The position numbers and the translations under genes are program-made. From Euryarchaeota archaeon UBA58 (lineage in GTDB: Archaea; Thermoplasmatota; Poseidoniia; Poseidoniales; Thalassarchaeaceae): a stretch of 30,241 bases of DNA. The stretch lies in assembly GCA_002498525.1 (NCBI GenBank), contig DAHR01000001.1:1303-31543 (forward strand), in the 5' to 3' direction. The notes under the pieces are model-generated. The model had not been told where the DNA came from, ran no database searches, and was given only the letters and a program-made list of their open reading frames with translations. Positions 16,504 through 23,653 of this stretch are shown piece by piece. How positions within the stretch are numbered: position 1 is the stretch's first letter; every line of letters starts with the position of its first letter.

Positions 16504-18246
16504 ATGGCGGATGCACAGGATTGGGATGCTGACACCATCGCCACCGTGCGTAAGTACGCCCTGCAGAATGCGGTCGAATACGACGGCGCCGGACAGGCAG
16601 GTTCAGTCCTCGGCCGACTCCTCGGAGAACGCGCCGACCTGCGAGGCCGAGCGCGCGACCTCAAGGAACTCGTCGAATCCGAAGTCGCAGCTGCCAACCA
16701 ACTCGCAGCCAGTGAAGGCGTCGAAGCAGCCCATGCAGCGCTCGCAGCGACGAACCCCGAAGCGCTTCAACGCCAGAAACAACAGAAGCGCGTCGGTCTC
16801 AAGGAACTCCCTGAAGCGATCAGAGGCGAAGTCGTCCTGCGATTCGCCCCGAACCCCAACGGGCCGCTGACACTGGGCCACGCCCGTGGCGTCGCCATCA
16901 ACTCCGAGTACGCCAAGATGTACGACGGCAAGGTGGTCCTCCGTTTCGACGATACCGACACGAAGGTCAAACCACCCCTTCCCGAAGCCTACGACTGGAT
17001 CGAAGCCCAATACGAATGGCTCGCCGGCCGCCCCGCCGACATCATCATTCGCGCCAGCGAGCGAATGCCCGTCTACCTCGCACACGCAGAACAGATGCTG
17101 AGCGGCGATTTCGGCTACGTCTGCCGCTGCACAGCGTCTGACTTCAAACAATTACGCGACGCCCGAGAAGTCTGCCCTTGCAGAACTCGGAGCGTCGAAG
17201 AGAACCTCGCTGATTGGCAGGCCATGAACGACGGCGAGATAGCCGAGGGAGGTGCGGTCGTGAGGGTCAAGACCGACCTCGAATTACCAAATCCAGCGTT
17301 GCGTGACTGGCCCGCGTTGCGTATTCAACACACAGCACATCCCATTGTCGGCAAGGCTCACAATGTTTGGCCATTATTGGACTTCCAAAGCGCCATCGAA
17401 GACCACGAACAAGGAGTCACCCACATCGTTCGCGGCAAGGATCTGATGGATTCTACCCGTAAGCAGACGCTACTCTACGAACACTTCGGCTGGACCTACC
17501 CCCAAACCCTCTACTGGGGGCGCGTCAAAATTCACGAGTTTGGTGGATTCTCTACTTCCGGCATGCGCGCGGCGATTGAGAATGGCGAATATTCCGGCTG
17601 GGATGACCCGCGTCTGCCGACTCTTGCAGCGCTGCGCAGACGTGGCTTCGATGCCGCTGCGCTGCGCGCATTCTGGATCGATCTGGGATTGACTCAGAAG
17701 GATATCTCGATTTCGATGCAGACGATCGAATCGTTCAATTCGAGTGAAATCGATGCTCGTTGTGAGCGCCGCTCGTTCGTGCGCGGCCCGCGCTTGCTGT
17801 CGCTCGATGCAAGCGGCTGTTCTGGCGGGCCTGGCACGAGCATCTCGAACGCCCGACATCCTGATGGTGCCGTCGAAGGGTCACGAAAGTGGGAACTTGG
17901 AGATGGAGCGATTCTGATCGAGGCTGCAGACGCAGACGATACAGGAGGTTCGCTGCGTCTGAAGGATTACGCAGATGTAGACATCGACGCAGGAACAAGC
18001 GTGGCAAGGGTCGAATCATGGTCGCGAAGTGACAGGCGCGCCATAGTTCACTGGCTGCCTCAAATTATGGCGCGTAAAGCGCGCCTGACTAGAGTCATTG
18101 GACACGACTTGGTGGTTGAGGAAGGTATGCTTGAGGGCTTCGAATTAGTCGACGGGGCAATCGTGCAATTAGAACGCGTCGGCTTCGCACGCATCGAATC
18201 ACTGCCCGATGACGGTCCTGTGGAACTGCTTTTTTTGCACGGCTGA
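16504..18246 (+). CDS. gltX: Glutamyl-tRNA synthetase, archaeal type
   Basis: A 580-residue class I synthetase that charges tRNA-Glu and, in archaea lacking GlnRS, also tRNA-Gln for later amidation. The N-terminal roughly 100 residues are the archaeal/eukaryotic extension (TIATVRKYALQNAVEYDGAG). The HIGH motif is APNPNGPLTLGHARG (115-129), with Thr in place of the first His. The KMSKS equivalent is FSTSGM at 349-354, typical of archaeal GluRS. Cysteines in YVCRCTASDFKQ and EVCPCR (about 206-226) form the zinc site. A beta-barrel anticodon-binding domain closes the chain. Earlier in-frame ATGs (16417, 16444, 16471) overlap or abut rnhB and lack conservation, so I start at 16504; 16471 is the main alternative. 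Tandem hairpins follow the stop. Confidence 0.93.
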   Translation: MADAQDWDADTIATVRKYALQNAVEYDGAGQAGSVLGRLLGERADLRGRARDLKELVESEVAAANQLAASEGVEAAHAALAATNPEALQRQKQQKRVGLKELPEAIRGEVVLRFAPNPNGPLTLGHARGVAINSEYAKMYDGKVVLRFDDTDTKVKPPLPEAYDWIEAQYEWLAGRPADIIIRASERMPVYLAHAEQMLSGDFGYVCRCTASDFKQLRDAREVCPCRTRSVEENLADWQAMNDGEIAEGGAVVRVKTDLELPNPALRDWPALRIQHTAHPIVGKAHNVWPLLDFQSAIEDHEQGVTHIVRGKDLMDSTRKQTLLYEHFGWTYPQTLYWGRVKIHEFGGFSTSGMRAAIENGEYSGWDDPRLPTLAALRRRGFDAAALRAFWIDLGLTQKDISISMQTIESFNSSEIDARCERRSFVRGPRLLSLDASGCSGGPGTSISNARHPDGAVEGSRKWELGDGAILIEAADADDTGGSLRLKDYADVDIDAGTSVARVESWSRSDRRAIVHWLPQIMARKARLTRVIGHDLVVEEGMLEGFELVDGAIVQLERVGFARIESLPDDGPVELLFLHG

Positions 18247-18258
18247 GCCTCGCGTGCA

Positions 18259-18275
18259 CGGCGCCTTTGGCGCCG
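18259..18275. repeat. Perfect hairpin after gltX
   Basis: CGGCGCC-TTT-GGCGCCG, a 7-bp all-GC stem with a 3-nt loop, 12 nt after the gltX stop. No T-tract follows, so it may be a 3'-end processing or stability element rather than a classical terminator. Confidence 0.6.
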
Positions 18276-18287
18276 AGATTCGATAAT

Positions 18288-18315
18288 CGACGCCTGCGGA
18301 TGCCGGCAGGCGTCG
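18288..18315. repeat. Perfect 10-bp hairpin upstream of the zinc-ribbon membrane protein
   Basis: CGACGCCTGC (18288-18297) pairs with GCAGGCGTCG (18306-18315) around an 8-nt loop; GTTTC follows. The small dyad TCGAT-A-ATCGA (18280-18290) abuts it. It lies 33 nt before the ATG at 18349, so it may be in that gene's leader or act as a terminator for gltX. Confidence 0.6.
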
Positions 18316-18348
18316 GTTTCAAGGACAGGGGTCGAGCCAGCGAGCCGC

Positions 18349-20349
18349 ATGACACACCGTCATCAGGCTCGCGCCGCGCTTCTGACGGCCTTGCTGCTCA
18401 TCACCAGCCTGCCTATTCTGCCAGCCGCTGCAGAGGCAGAAGGGGCTTGTTGCGAGATGGATGAATTCAATCTCTTTTTGACTGGCGAAGCCGAAAACGG
18501 CGGCCTCACACCCTTCGAAGCCGACTTGGAGGAGGAATTCGAGACGTTCGTCACACCCTCGGTCCAAGGCTTGGTCGAGATCGGAACTTGGAGCGTCGTC
18601 TGGGGCTTACAGGGAAATTACCCAGACGCGACTTGGGAATTCAGAATCCCATTCGAGGTCGAAGCCGCCGCTGGCATCCAGATCAATGCAACCATCGGCG
18701 TCCACATCGGCGGCACCTACTTCGAAGGTGACGCCGGCGCTGGACTATTCCTGACCAGTAATGGCGAAGTTGTCATACCAGTCAATGTCGAAGCCGGAGA
18801 AATCCTCAAGAGTGAGACTGTCGAAATCTCCTTCTCGGTTCGCAGCCTGTCTTTTTCGAGCCCCGGAGACGATGCGGGAATCCGCTTCATCTGGGGCTCG
18901 ACAGATTACCCAGCAAAAATCTCGATGAAATTCCCCTTGGTCGAGATCGACATGAAAGAAGCCAGTGTCAAAGGCCGACTCGTCTTCTTCCCAATCGTCC
19001 TCAAGTCCGGCTTCGCAGACCGTATGTGGTCAGCTTCAACGGGAGGCATGAGCGTCGCCAACACAGCCATTTCCGACCGACCGATCGCAACTCCGGTCAA
19101 CGACGGCGTCGAGGTCACCTTCGTCTGGGAGATCCCCGAGTCCACTGACTCGGGCAACTTCCGCACGGATTTCCATCTCATCCCTCAGACTTCTCTGCGC
19201 ATCGAAGCCTACCGTACACATGACATCACAGCGGGCGAGGACGGCGGAGGTTCAGGGGGTTGGTATCCAGCGGCTGAACCATTACGGTCTGGTGGTTCTG
19301 CTCTAAATGTCGATATCGATGCCAGTTTCGACGGTGATTCCGTTGAGCGCGTGGTGATTATCGAAATCGATGGCGCGATGTCGCAATGGATTCGTTGGGG
19401 GCTCGATAACATCGGCAACGACAGTCTCTCATCGAATAGTTGGTGGCGGAATCTGCGGACTTATGCCGACTCGATCCCGAGTTCGGATTTCCACAACGGA
19501 AGGGTCGATGATTCCGAATTATTGGCGCTTCAAGGACATTTGATCGGTTCTGCTTCAGACATGAAATCATTCCTCGCTAATGGGCTTTCAATCGATGCCG
19601 AAGCTCTGTTCGGAGTCAATCCAATCGATCTCGGACCGATGGACATCAACATCGATCTGGGCCATACCCGTGCCTTCAGTTCAGAGGCTATCACGCTGAC
19701 ATTCGACACCTCGAACAGCGTCGCAGAAGGTCAGCGACAGCAATTGATAGAATCCTTCGTCCGCAAGACCCAAGACGACTATTACACCGACGTCTCACTC
19801 CATGTCGAGATTCGCTCCAGCGCCCTGCAGGGTTTGGGTGGAGTGGCCGCTGAAGATATCGATGTCAAGCATCGGAGATGGATTCTGATGGAGATGATAA
19901 CGGTCGATGAGTCCGACCTCGACCCAGACAAATCATTCCGTGTCGAGTTCGTACCCACGGGTGGCGCCCTCTACAGTCCGCTGGTCTCAGCGATGGTCTC
20001 TGTCTTCATGCTCTGCATCGCTCTAGGGCTTGGGCTTTTCTTGACCAGAAAGCGGGCGAAGGTGCCCGCCATGCTGACTGTGGTCGTACTTGGCGGGCTT
20101 TCTCTCGCATTGTATGTTCTCGGCCTCGACATGCCATTCGTGCTCGGCGTCGTGGCTTCGAGCATGTTGCTCGTCTTCCCAGTCGCTCTGGTGTCGCCGC
20201 GCAGCGATTCAAAGAAGCCCCCACGCAGTCGGCACGGTGGTGCACGCGTCGATTGTCCCAAGTGCGGTGAATCGATCCAAGTTGATTCAGACGTGCGGCC
20301 ACTTCGACTACCGTGCGAAGGCTGTGACTCAATCCTGCGGCTCGAATGA
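18349..20349 (+). CDS. Secreted/membrane protein with cytoplasmic zinc ribbon, unknown function
   Basis: A 666-residue protein. The signal peptide (ALLTALLLITSLPILPAAAEA) is followed by a beta-rich ectodomain of about 510 residues with a Gly-rich linker near 295-305 (AGEDGGGSGGWYPAAEP). Three TM helices lie at about 541-565, 573-592 and 595-615. The C-terminus is a four-Cys zinc ribbon: C636/C639 (CPKCGESI) and C656/C659 (CEGC). With the signal peptide outside, three TM passes put the ribbon in the cytoplasm. The ectodomain matches no family I recognise. Zinc ribbons of this form are common as C-terminal tags on membrane proteins of marine euryarchaea (recollection, not checked). The 3' end overlaps the convergent RecJ-like gene by 21 bp. 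Confidence 0.78.
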   Translation: MTHRHQARAALLTALLLITSLPILPAAAEAEGACCEMDEFNLFLTGEAENGGLTPFEADLEEEFETFVTPSVQGLVEIGTWSVVWGLQGNYPDATWEFRIPFEVEAAAGIQINATIGVHIGGTYFEGDAGAGLFLTSNGEVVIPVNVEAGEILKSETVEISFSVRSLSFSSPGDDAGIRFIWGSTDYPAKISMKFPLVEIDMKEASVKGRLVFFPIVLKSGFADRMWSASTGGMSVANTAISDRPIATPVNDGVEVTFVWEIPESTDSGNFRTDFHLIPQTSLRIEAYRTHDITAGEDGGGSGGWYPAAEPLRSGGSALNVDIDASFDGDSVERVVIIEIDGAMSQWIRWGLDNIGNDSLSSNSWWRNLRTYADSIPSSDFHNGRVDDSELLALQGHLIGSASDMKSFLANGLSIDAEALFGVNPIDLGPMDINIDLGHTRAFSSEAITLTFDTSNSVAEGQRQQLIESFVRKTQDDYYTDVSLHVEIRSSALQGLGGVAAEDIDVKHRRWILMEMITVDESDLDPDKSFRVEFVPTGGALYSPLVSAMVSVFMLCIALGLGLFLTRKRAKVPAMLTVVVLGGLSLALYVLGLDMPFVLGVVASSMLLVFPVALVSPRSDSKKPPRSRHGGARVDCPKCGESIQVDSDVRPLRLPCEGCDSILRLE

Positions 20350-21207
20350 AGGCGCTTGGCCACTTCTGAGAAGAGAATCCACCAATTCACCGGCAGCCGC
20401 CGATGCTCCCCTCTCTTTCCACATCCGTGCCGAGCGAGTGATCTGACTGGCCAGGTCTGATTTCCAGGATGGGGCGACGACGCGATGCCAACCTAATTCC
20501 TCCATTCGCGCCGTCGAGGGAGTGCTGCTGGCCAAGACGGGGCGCATCAAGTGAGAGAGGGAGCGGGCGCGCCCCTCGAGATCTAGAGTTGGCCATCGAG
20601 CCGAGATGGCTTCCAAGGCGAGCGGCTCGATCCAAGGCGTTGCGCTGAGGTCGGGATCAACGACCTCGGGCAGCGCCACGACGCTGACCGTGCCCTCCTC
20701 GACAAGCATGTCGCGCAAGGCTGTGAAGACAGGATCGTAGGTGGTGTCGAGGGCAGAATGCAGCCAGTTACCCGAAATAAGCCAAGGACGCATTCTCTTC
20801 AGGCGCTGGCTTTTCGGAGTGATCGCTTGAGCCAGCGCATGGGCCTGCGCAACGGTGGTCAAAGGACCACGATGAACATCGCCTCCGTGACCGTGCAGCC
20901 CCTCAACCACCTCACCTGCGATGGTCAGTTGCGGTGGGCCTGCCCGAAACGATGGCCCCGCATCATTCCCAGGCCCTTGGATATGCACCCACGCCCCATC
21001 CTCGGGCGCTTCGAGGCGGAACCTTCGGCGATATGGCAGCCCGGAATCGAGCAGAGCGGCTTCGATAGGAGCGAGCGAGAGTGCACCGGCCAGAGAAGGT
21101 GCAGCAAGCAGCAGAATCGGTGCGCTCGACCCCTTGATCGCCGCCGCCGCATCGAGCAGAATAGAAGCAACCGAAACAAATTGCTCGGCTTCGAGTAACG
21201 AGTGCAT
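20329..21207 (-). CDS. Putative degenerate RecJ/Cdc45-like protein (active site lost)
   Basis: A 292-residue soluble protein directly downstream of rps15 (47 bp gap). In many euryarchaea that position holds a RecJ-like DHH exonuclease (GAN/Cdc45 homologue). Residues 28-60 (SAPILLLAAPSLAGALSLAP, then IEAALLDSGLPYRRRF) resemble the first beta-alpha unit of that family. There a strand is followed by SH-x-DADG and a helix; here the metal-binding His/Asp positions read AAPSLAG. No later DHH motif is visible. The second half has ISGNWLHSALDTTYDPVF and Leu/Ala-rich helices. It may be a catalytically inactive subunit comparable to Cdc45 or to the RecJ-like DNA-binding homologue of Sulfolobus. The homology is inferred from context and one motif region, so an unrelated protein remains possible. 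Confidence 0.5.
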   Translation of the reverse strand: MHSLLEAEQFVSVASILLDAAAAIKGSSAPILLLAAPSLAGALSLAPIEAALLDSGLPYRRRFRLEAPEDGAWVHIQGPGNDAGPSFRAGPPQLTIAGEVVEGLHGHGGDVHRGPLTTVAQAHALAQAITPKSQRLKRMRPWLISGNWLHSALDTTYDPVFTALRDMLVEEGTVSVVALPEVVDPDLSATPWIEPLALEAISARWPTLDLEGRARSLSHLMRPVLASSTPSTARMEELGWHRVVAPSWKSDLASQITRSARMWKERGASAAAGELVDSLLRSGQAPSFEPQD

Positions 21208-21254
21208 CGAATATGCTGGATGAGGGGTGGTTCAAATCCCCATCGATGGAGATT

Positions 21255-21710
21255 TCACTCGACCATCAGTCGGAGTTGGTCTCTCTTGTAAGCCCACTCC
21301 GAGTCGAGTCGACCCTCGGACTGGTAGTAGTGAGCGAGGCGACGAATCCTCGCTTCGGTCAACTCTAGTTGCCGAGCATTGTGTAGGTCCTTGCGGTTGG
21401 AGCCGAGGTGGTCCATCATTCGCAATGCCTGGCGCATGAGATTCATCATGTCTTCAGGGAATTTACCGCCGATCTCATTGCGAGCAAGAGTCTGAGTGAT
21501 GCGCTCGCCAGTGACGAGGCGAACATCTGGAACTGCGTGTTGATCGCGTAGAATCGAGCCAATCATCGCGGTCGAGTGGCCCTCGCCAGAGAGCTTCAGA
21601 ATGAGTTCTTCGACCGTCGCTTTGTCGGTCTCAGACCACTCGGGTGCAGCTGATACATTGGGCTTGACTGAGCCGCTCTTTCCCTTTCCGCCACTGTGCA
21701 TTCGAGCCAT
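21255..21710 (-). CDS. rps15: 30S ribosomal protein S15 (archaeal, S13e-type)
   Basis: A 151-residue small-subunit protein that binds the central domain of 16S rRNA. It is the archaeal/eukaryotic form (bacterial S15 is about 89 residues). The N-terminus MARMHSGGKGKSGS is typical of archaeal S15, followed by the extension ELILKLSGEGHSTAMIGSIL and RDQHAVPDVRLVTG. The conserved S15 core reads DLHNARQLELTEARIRRLAH and YYQSEGRL. The start at 21710 has GAGGTGA at 21716-21722, 5 nt upstream. It lies 75 bp after arcS and ahead of the RecJ-like gene, all on the minus strand, suggesting a common message. Confidence 0.95.
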   Translation of the reverse strand: MARMHSGGKGKSGSVKPNVSAAPEWSETDKATVEELILKLSGEGHSTAMIGSILRDQHAVPDVRLVTGERITQTLARNEIGGKFPEDMMNLMRQALRMMDHLGSNRKDLHNARQLELTEARIRRLAHYYQSEGRLDSEWAYKRDQLRLMVE

Positions 21711-21715
21711 TCATG

Positions 21716-21722
21716 TCACCTC
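21716..21722 (-). promoter_or_regulatory. Shine-Dalgarno of rps15
   Basis: GAGGTGA on the minus strand, 5 nt before the rps15 ATG at 21710. It selects this ATG over the overlapping out-of-frame ATG at 21714. Confidence 0.65.
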
Positions 21723-21785
21723 AAGCGGCTCGCCGACCTGCTGCCCCTCTTTAATCGCTGCGCATCCCACCCAAAGGGTGAGGCT

Positions 21786-23591
21786 TCACAATCGGTGCTG
21801 TGCCTTTGCCAGTCTTCCCGGGCCATTGGGGAATTCCCAACCTGCTGCTTGTGCCCTTGCGCTGCCGACCAACTCGCCGTTCTGGTAAACGAGAAGCTCG
21901 TCGCCGGCGCGGATGTCATCGTCTGCTCGGCTTAGATTCGTCGAGAAGATGTCTCCGCGCCAGACCGTTTCGGGAGTCAAGTCCACCCGGGGTAATGCCT
22001 TGGATTCCGCTAATGCTGGAAGGCATGCTTTGGAGAAGGAGAAGCGGCCGCTACGGGGGTTCCAGAGTGCAATCTGGTTACCGTGTCGGTTGATTCTGAA
22101 AATCGGAGGGCGGCCGGAAATCTTTGTCTCCTTAAGCCAGGCGTCGGTTCCGTGTTGGAATCTTGAAAGCGCTTTCAATTTGTGTAGGCGGTGCAGGCTT
22201 TCCTTTGGGTTCGGGAGTTTGAATTCTTCTGCTGCTGTGCGGACTGCTGCTTCGAGTCGATCGATGGCTGATTGTGAACCGGCAGATTCACCTGTTCGGG
22301 TGTCGATTACTTCGATCGTGCCCGCTTTGAGTTCGAGTCCTGAATGGTTGATGATTCGCTGGAAGCCATTGCGAGTCGCGTAGCGCTCGGTCATTTCTTG
22401 AATCACACGCAATTCGTCGACATCCCATTCACCAGTGACCGGAATGTCGTAGTGCGCTGCGGGCCAGATATCCTCGAGCTCGCGCGGGACCAAGCCCAAA
22501 GGCGCTGTGACCATCACTTCGTGGACGCCTCGGGTACTGATTGCCCTCTGAAAGCGGCGGTGGCTCTGCGAGAGGCGGTAGGGTTTCTGAGCCGAACATG
22601 GGAGCAGTACCAGAACCTTCGATTGGTGTTCTGGTGGGGTGTGGATTTCTGCGACCCTTCGACGCCATTCGCTGATGAGCGGGTCGTTCCGACTTGTGTA
22701 GGCGTGGGCGCGCAGGCGTCTTCCTTCTGGGACTACACTCGCGAGTCCTGCGCGGCCTGCGTTCTGCGCCGCTGCCTCGCTGAGCATCGCATCATGGCGG
22801 CGCAGGCGCTCGACCGAGCGTGGGCTGGAGAGCGCTTGGCGCTCGACTAATTCGCGCAGTGTTCCGTTGCGGATCGCTGCGCGGGTCGCCGCCAATGCTC
22901 GTGACCAAGCGGCGATTTGCGCATCCATATCGGAGGATTCGTCGGCGGTTTCCTCTACTTCTCGCGGCCCATCTCCGGACAGCAGTACGCCGTGGGCCGC
23001 AGCCTGTCGTGAGCGGTTGAGATCGAACAGGTCTACACCCATCCAAGTCAGGAGGGCGCAGTTGTCTGGGCCACCGATTCCGGGGGTCCAGATCAGTGAG
23101 CTGGTGAAACGTGTTCTGATGGCGTCGAGCGCCTTGATCAACAGACCGGGGCGTTCGGCCAATTGTGGTGCATCCAAGAGGGCGATTACCGAGGGTTCGA
23201 GCGAATCGTCCAGTAGGGCAGCATCGTGGTGCAGAGCCTGCCACGAAATAGGCAACAACTGCGCACCAGCCGAGCCCTTGCCACCATCCGACTCTATGAG
23301 GCTCGGAGGCAGGATCAGTCCTTCTTCAGCCTGCCAAGTCTCGGCTCCACCAAAGGGCAGGCAGAGGTCGCCTCGCACTTTCATCGACATCGAAGCCGGA
23401 ATTCCTTCCGTATCGCGCGAGGCGCAGAATGGCGCGAGAGAAAGCGGCAATTCTGGGTCGCCCTCACTCAGAACCAAGGCTGGAGTCCATGAAGACGGAG
23501 CACTGCGGTCTCCGAGCGCGAAAAGACGCCCGAAGCGATGCCGCGCAATGACACTGCGCGCCAGAGGACGCTCGTCGGCCGACTCACTCAT
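21786..23591 (-). CDS. arcS: Archaeosine synthase ArcS (TgtA2)
   Basis: A 601-residue enzyme of archaeosine biosynthesis. ArcS acts on preQ0 inserted by TgtA at position 15 of the tRNA D-loop, converting the nitrile towards the formamidine of archaeosine. The ArcS signature PCSAQKPYRLSQSHRRF is at 331-347, followed by VHEVMVTAPLGLVPRELE and the YDIPVTGEWD block. The N-terminal region is a divergent TGT-like barrel (IPASMSMKVRG, VDLFDLNRSRQA) without TgtA's catalytic pattern. A C-terminal PUA RNA-binding domain covers about 535-601 (RGDIFSTNLSRADDDIRAGD, then VYQNGELVGSARA). The length is normal for ArcS. It is divergent from the membrane-protein gene at 23654 across 62 bp. A TATA-like element lies near 23623-23632. 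Confidence 0.9.
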   Translation of the reverse strand: MSESADERPLARSVIARHRFGRLFALGDRSAPSSWTPALVLSEGDPELPLSLAPFCASRDTEGIPASMSMKVRGDLCLPFGGAETWQAEEGLILPPSLIESDGGKGSAGAQLLPISWQALHHDAALLDDSLEPSVIALLDAPQLAERPGLLIKALDAIRTRFTSSLIWTPGIGGPDNCALLTWMGVDLFDLNRSRQAAAHGVLLSGDGPREVEETADESSDMDAQIAAWSRALAATRAAIRNGTLRELVERQALSSPRSVERLRRHDAMLSEAAAQNAGRAGLASVVPEGRRLRAHAYTSRNDPLISEWRRRVAEIHTPPEHQSKVLVLLPCSAQKPYRLSQSHRRFQRAISTRGVHEVMVTAPLGLVPRELEDIWPAAHYDIPVTGEWDVDELRVIQEMTERYATRNGFQRIINHSGLELKAGTIEVIDTRTGESAGSQSAIDRLEAAVRTAAEEFKLPNPKESLHRLHKLKALSRFQHGTDAWLKETKISGRPPIFRINRHGNQIALWNPRSGRFSFSKACLPALAESKALPRVDLTPETVWRGDIFSTNLSRADDDIRAGDELLVYQNGELVGSARAQAAGWEFPNGPGRLAKAQHRL

Positions 23592-23622
23592 CGTCCGCGC
23601 GAGCGATGCGTTTCGCTTGAAG

Positions 23623-23632
23623 CATTCTAAGG
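23623..23632. promoter_or_regulatory. Possible shared TATA-like element, arcS / divergent gene
   Basis: CATTCTAAGG (CCTTAGAATG on the other strand) in a 62-bp divergent gap. It is about 26 nt before the GTG at 23654, which would make that message leaderless, and about 36 nt before the arcS ATG. It is a weak match to the archaeal TATA consensus. Confidence 0.3.
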
Positions 23633-23653
23633 GAGAAGCCAGCCCGCCAAAGC

